From contig NZ_JAASQJ010000003.1 of NCBI RefSeq assembly GCF_011762185.1, positions 496,001 through 560,000 of the forward strand: DNA of 64,000 nucleotides. The letters run 5' to 3'. The notes beneath the pieces were generated by a model, which had not been told where the DNA came from, did no database searches, and worked only from the letters and a program-made list of their open reading frames with translations. The position numbers and the translations under genes are program-made. Each line of letters begins with the position of its first letter. Within the stretch, counting starts at the first letter, position 1. The stretch is from Dyadobacter arcticus. Lineage in GTDB: Bacteria > Bacteroidota > Bacteroidia > Cytophagales > Spirosomataceae. Of this stretch, positions 63,250 through 64,000 are shown piece by piece.

Positions 63250-64000
63250 TTACCAGAACATGGAATAGCTTGTGGTTCCCGAAATGGGCAGGACGAGCTC
63301 GCTGGTTTCTCCCGACGGTCTGATCAGTGGTTTTGCCTTTTTATCAACCATCACATAAAACCGGTCGTCCACCTGATAAAGCCCTTTTTCTATCTCCACA
63401 ATTCGTTTTCCGCTGGCCAGCAATGAATACAATGGCGAAGTTGCAGCTCCGTCAACTTTAACTGTCCTGGTGAATGTGTTGCCAGCGGAAACCATTTCGT
63501 CGGTAATGGTAGTGCCGCCCACAGCATATCTGAACACAGGATAACCCTGCGCCTGGATCTTATAACCTAAGAAATTAATGTTGGATGAGTCCGGCCAGGC
63601 TGTCTTGTCATTTTCCAAAGCTGCAAAGCTGCTTCTTCCCGAAATATGGACATTAAGGCCGGCTGGTGCTAATATCTGCGGCTCTCCGCGTTCATACCAC
63701 ATTTCGGTAACATCGGCAAATTGCCCTCGCCATGCTTGCAACAATGCGCCACGGTTAAGATCGACCGTGTAGTTCCAGCCATCCGGGCTTCCCACTGAAA
63801 TGCAATGGGTACGCTTGTATTTTTCGCCTGGGATCAAAACAAATGAACGTACCATTTCGGGCCGCATGTCTGGCGTTACGCTAATGTAAGGCTTCGGTTC
63901 TGGCTCCGGTAGTGACGACAGAACATGCAGGTCGTATGGACGAACACCGGATTTTTCTACACGCAAACCCAATGCAGGTTGTCTCCACGGAAACCTGGAA
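63250..64000 (-). CDS. C-terminal part of an unrecognised protein, 5' end beyond window
   Basis: The minus-strand frame is open to the right edge (a TTG at 63972 is internal, not a real start), so only the last 250 residues are visible. They are beta-rich and polar, with HCISVGSPDGWNYTVDLNRG, LLQAWRGQFADVTEMWYERG and FRYAVGGTTITDEMV. Similar sequences in Bacteroidota are appended to cytochrome or dehydrogenase proteins, but I cannot name the family. It precedes the propeller-azurin gene by 41 bp on the same strand and is probably co-transcribed with it, hinting at a shared periplasmic redox role. Confidence 0.6.
   Translation of the reverse strand, partial: SRFPWRQPALGLRVEKSGVRPYDLHVLSSLPEPEPKPYISVTPDMRPEMVRSFVLIPGEKYKRTHCISVGSPDGWNYTVDLNRGALLQAWRGQFADVTEMWYERGEPQILAPAGLNVHISGRSSFAALENDKTAWPDSSNINFLGYKIQAQGYPVFRYAVGGTTITDEMVSAGNTFTRTVKVDGAATSPLYSLLASGKRIVEIEKGLYQVDDRFYVMVDKKAKPLIRPSGETSELVLPISGTTSYSMFW

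Overview
The window looks like chromosomal DNA of a Cytophagales bacterium (phylum Bacteroidota), probably Dyadobacter or a close relative in the Spirosomataceae. This is inferred from gene content: a SusC/SusD pair under an ECF sigma/FecR regulator, pyrG beside yidC, a long-form HisG, paired DUF4097 proteins behind an ECF sigma factor, a GH95 fucosidase and exact TAnnTTTG promoter elements. No rRNA, tRNA, CRISPR array or prophage was seen. Coding density is high and no gene-free gap exceeds about 225 bp.

Layout. 1-11.7 kb is mostly housekeeping: a PIG-L deacetylase (cut by the left edge), pyrG, yidC, a TPR/periplasmic-binding protein, hemL, a glycosyltransferase, a methyltransferase, two small proteins and hisS. 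11.7-15.9 kb holds hisG-hisD-hisC, with a RES/Xre-type toxin-antitoxin pair sitting between hisD and hisC. 16.0-19.9 kb has an outer-membrane-type protein and an AddA/RecB-like helicase with a degraded nuclease end. 20.0-26.8 kb is a tight signalling operon: hybrid kinase, CheR, CheB, hybrid kinase. 26.9-28.6 kb has a lipoprotein and the wreck of a ClC chloride-channel gene. 28.7-34.8 kb has a MarR regulator, an ECF sigma/anti-sigma/DUF4097 operon and an orphan MacB-like permease. 35.0-41.3 kb has a Crp/Fnr regulator with a perfect FNR-type site downstream, a GH95 enzyme, an AraC regulator and an SDR enzyme.

41.5-48.1 kb is the most suggestive system: histidine kinase, receiver, receiver-adenylate cyclase and HD-domain protein in one operon, meeting a convergent Npt-like nucleotide transporter fused to HEAT repeats and a cyclic-nucleotide-binding domain. 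It can be read as a complete phosphorelay-to-cAMP-to-transporter circuit. A cation/proton antiporter follows.

50.5-51.3 kb carries a REP-associated tyrosine transposase (RAYT) flanked by AGACTTGGCAAGTCT-type palindromes. The same palindromes occur 42 kb away at 8.7 kb, which suggests a REP/RAYT system. 51.3-61.1 kb is a SusCD uptake locus (sigma, FecR, SusC, SusD, RraA-like aldolase, enolase-superfamily dehydratase) whose two enzymes both carry export signals; an octamer tandem repeat sits just ahead of susD. The right end has a glucose/sorbosone-dehydrogenase-like propeller fused to an azurin domain, and a gene cut by the window edge.
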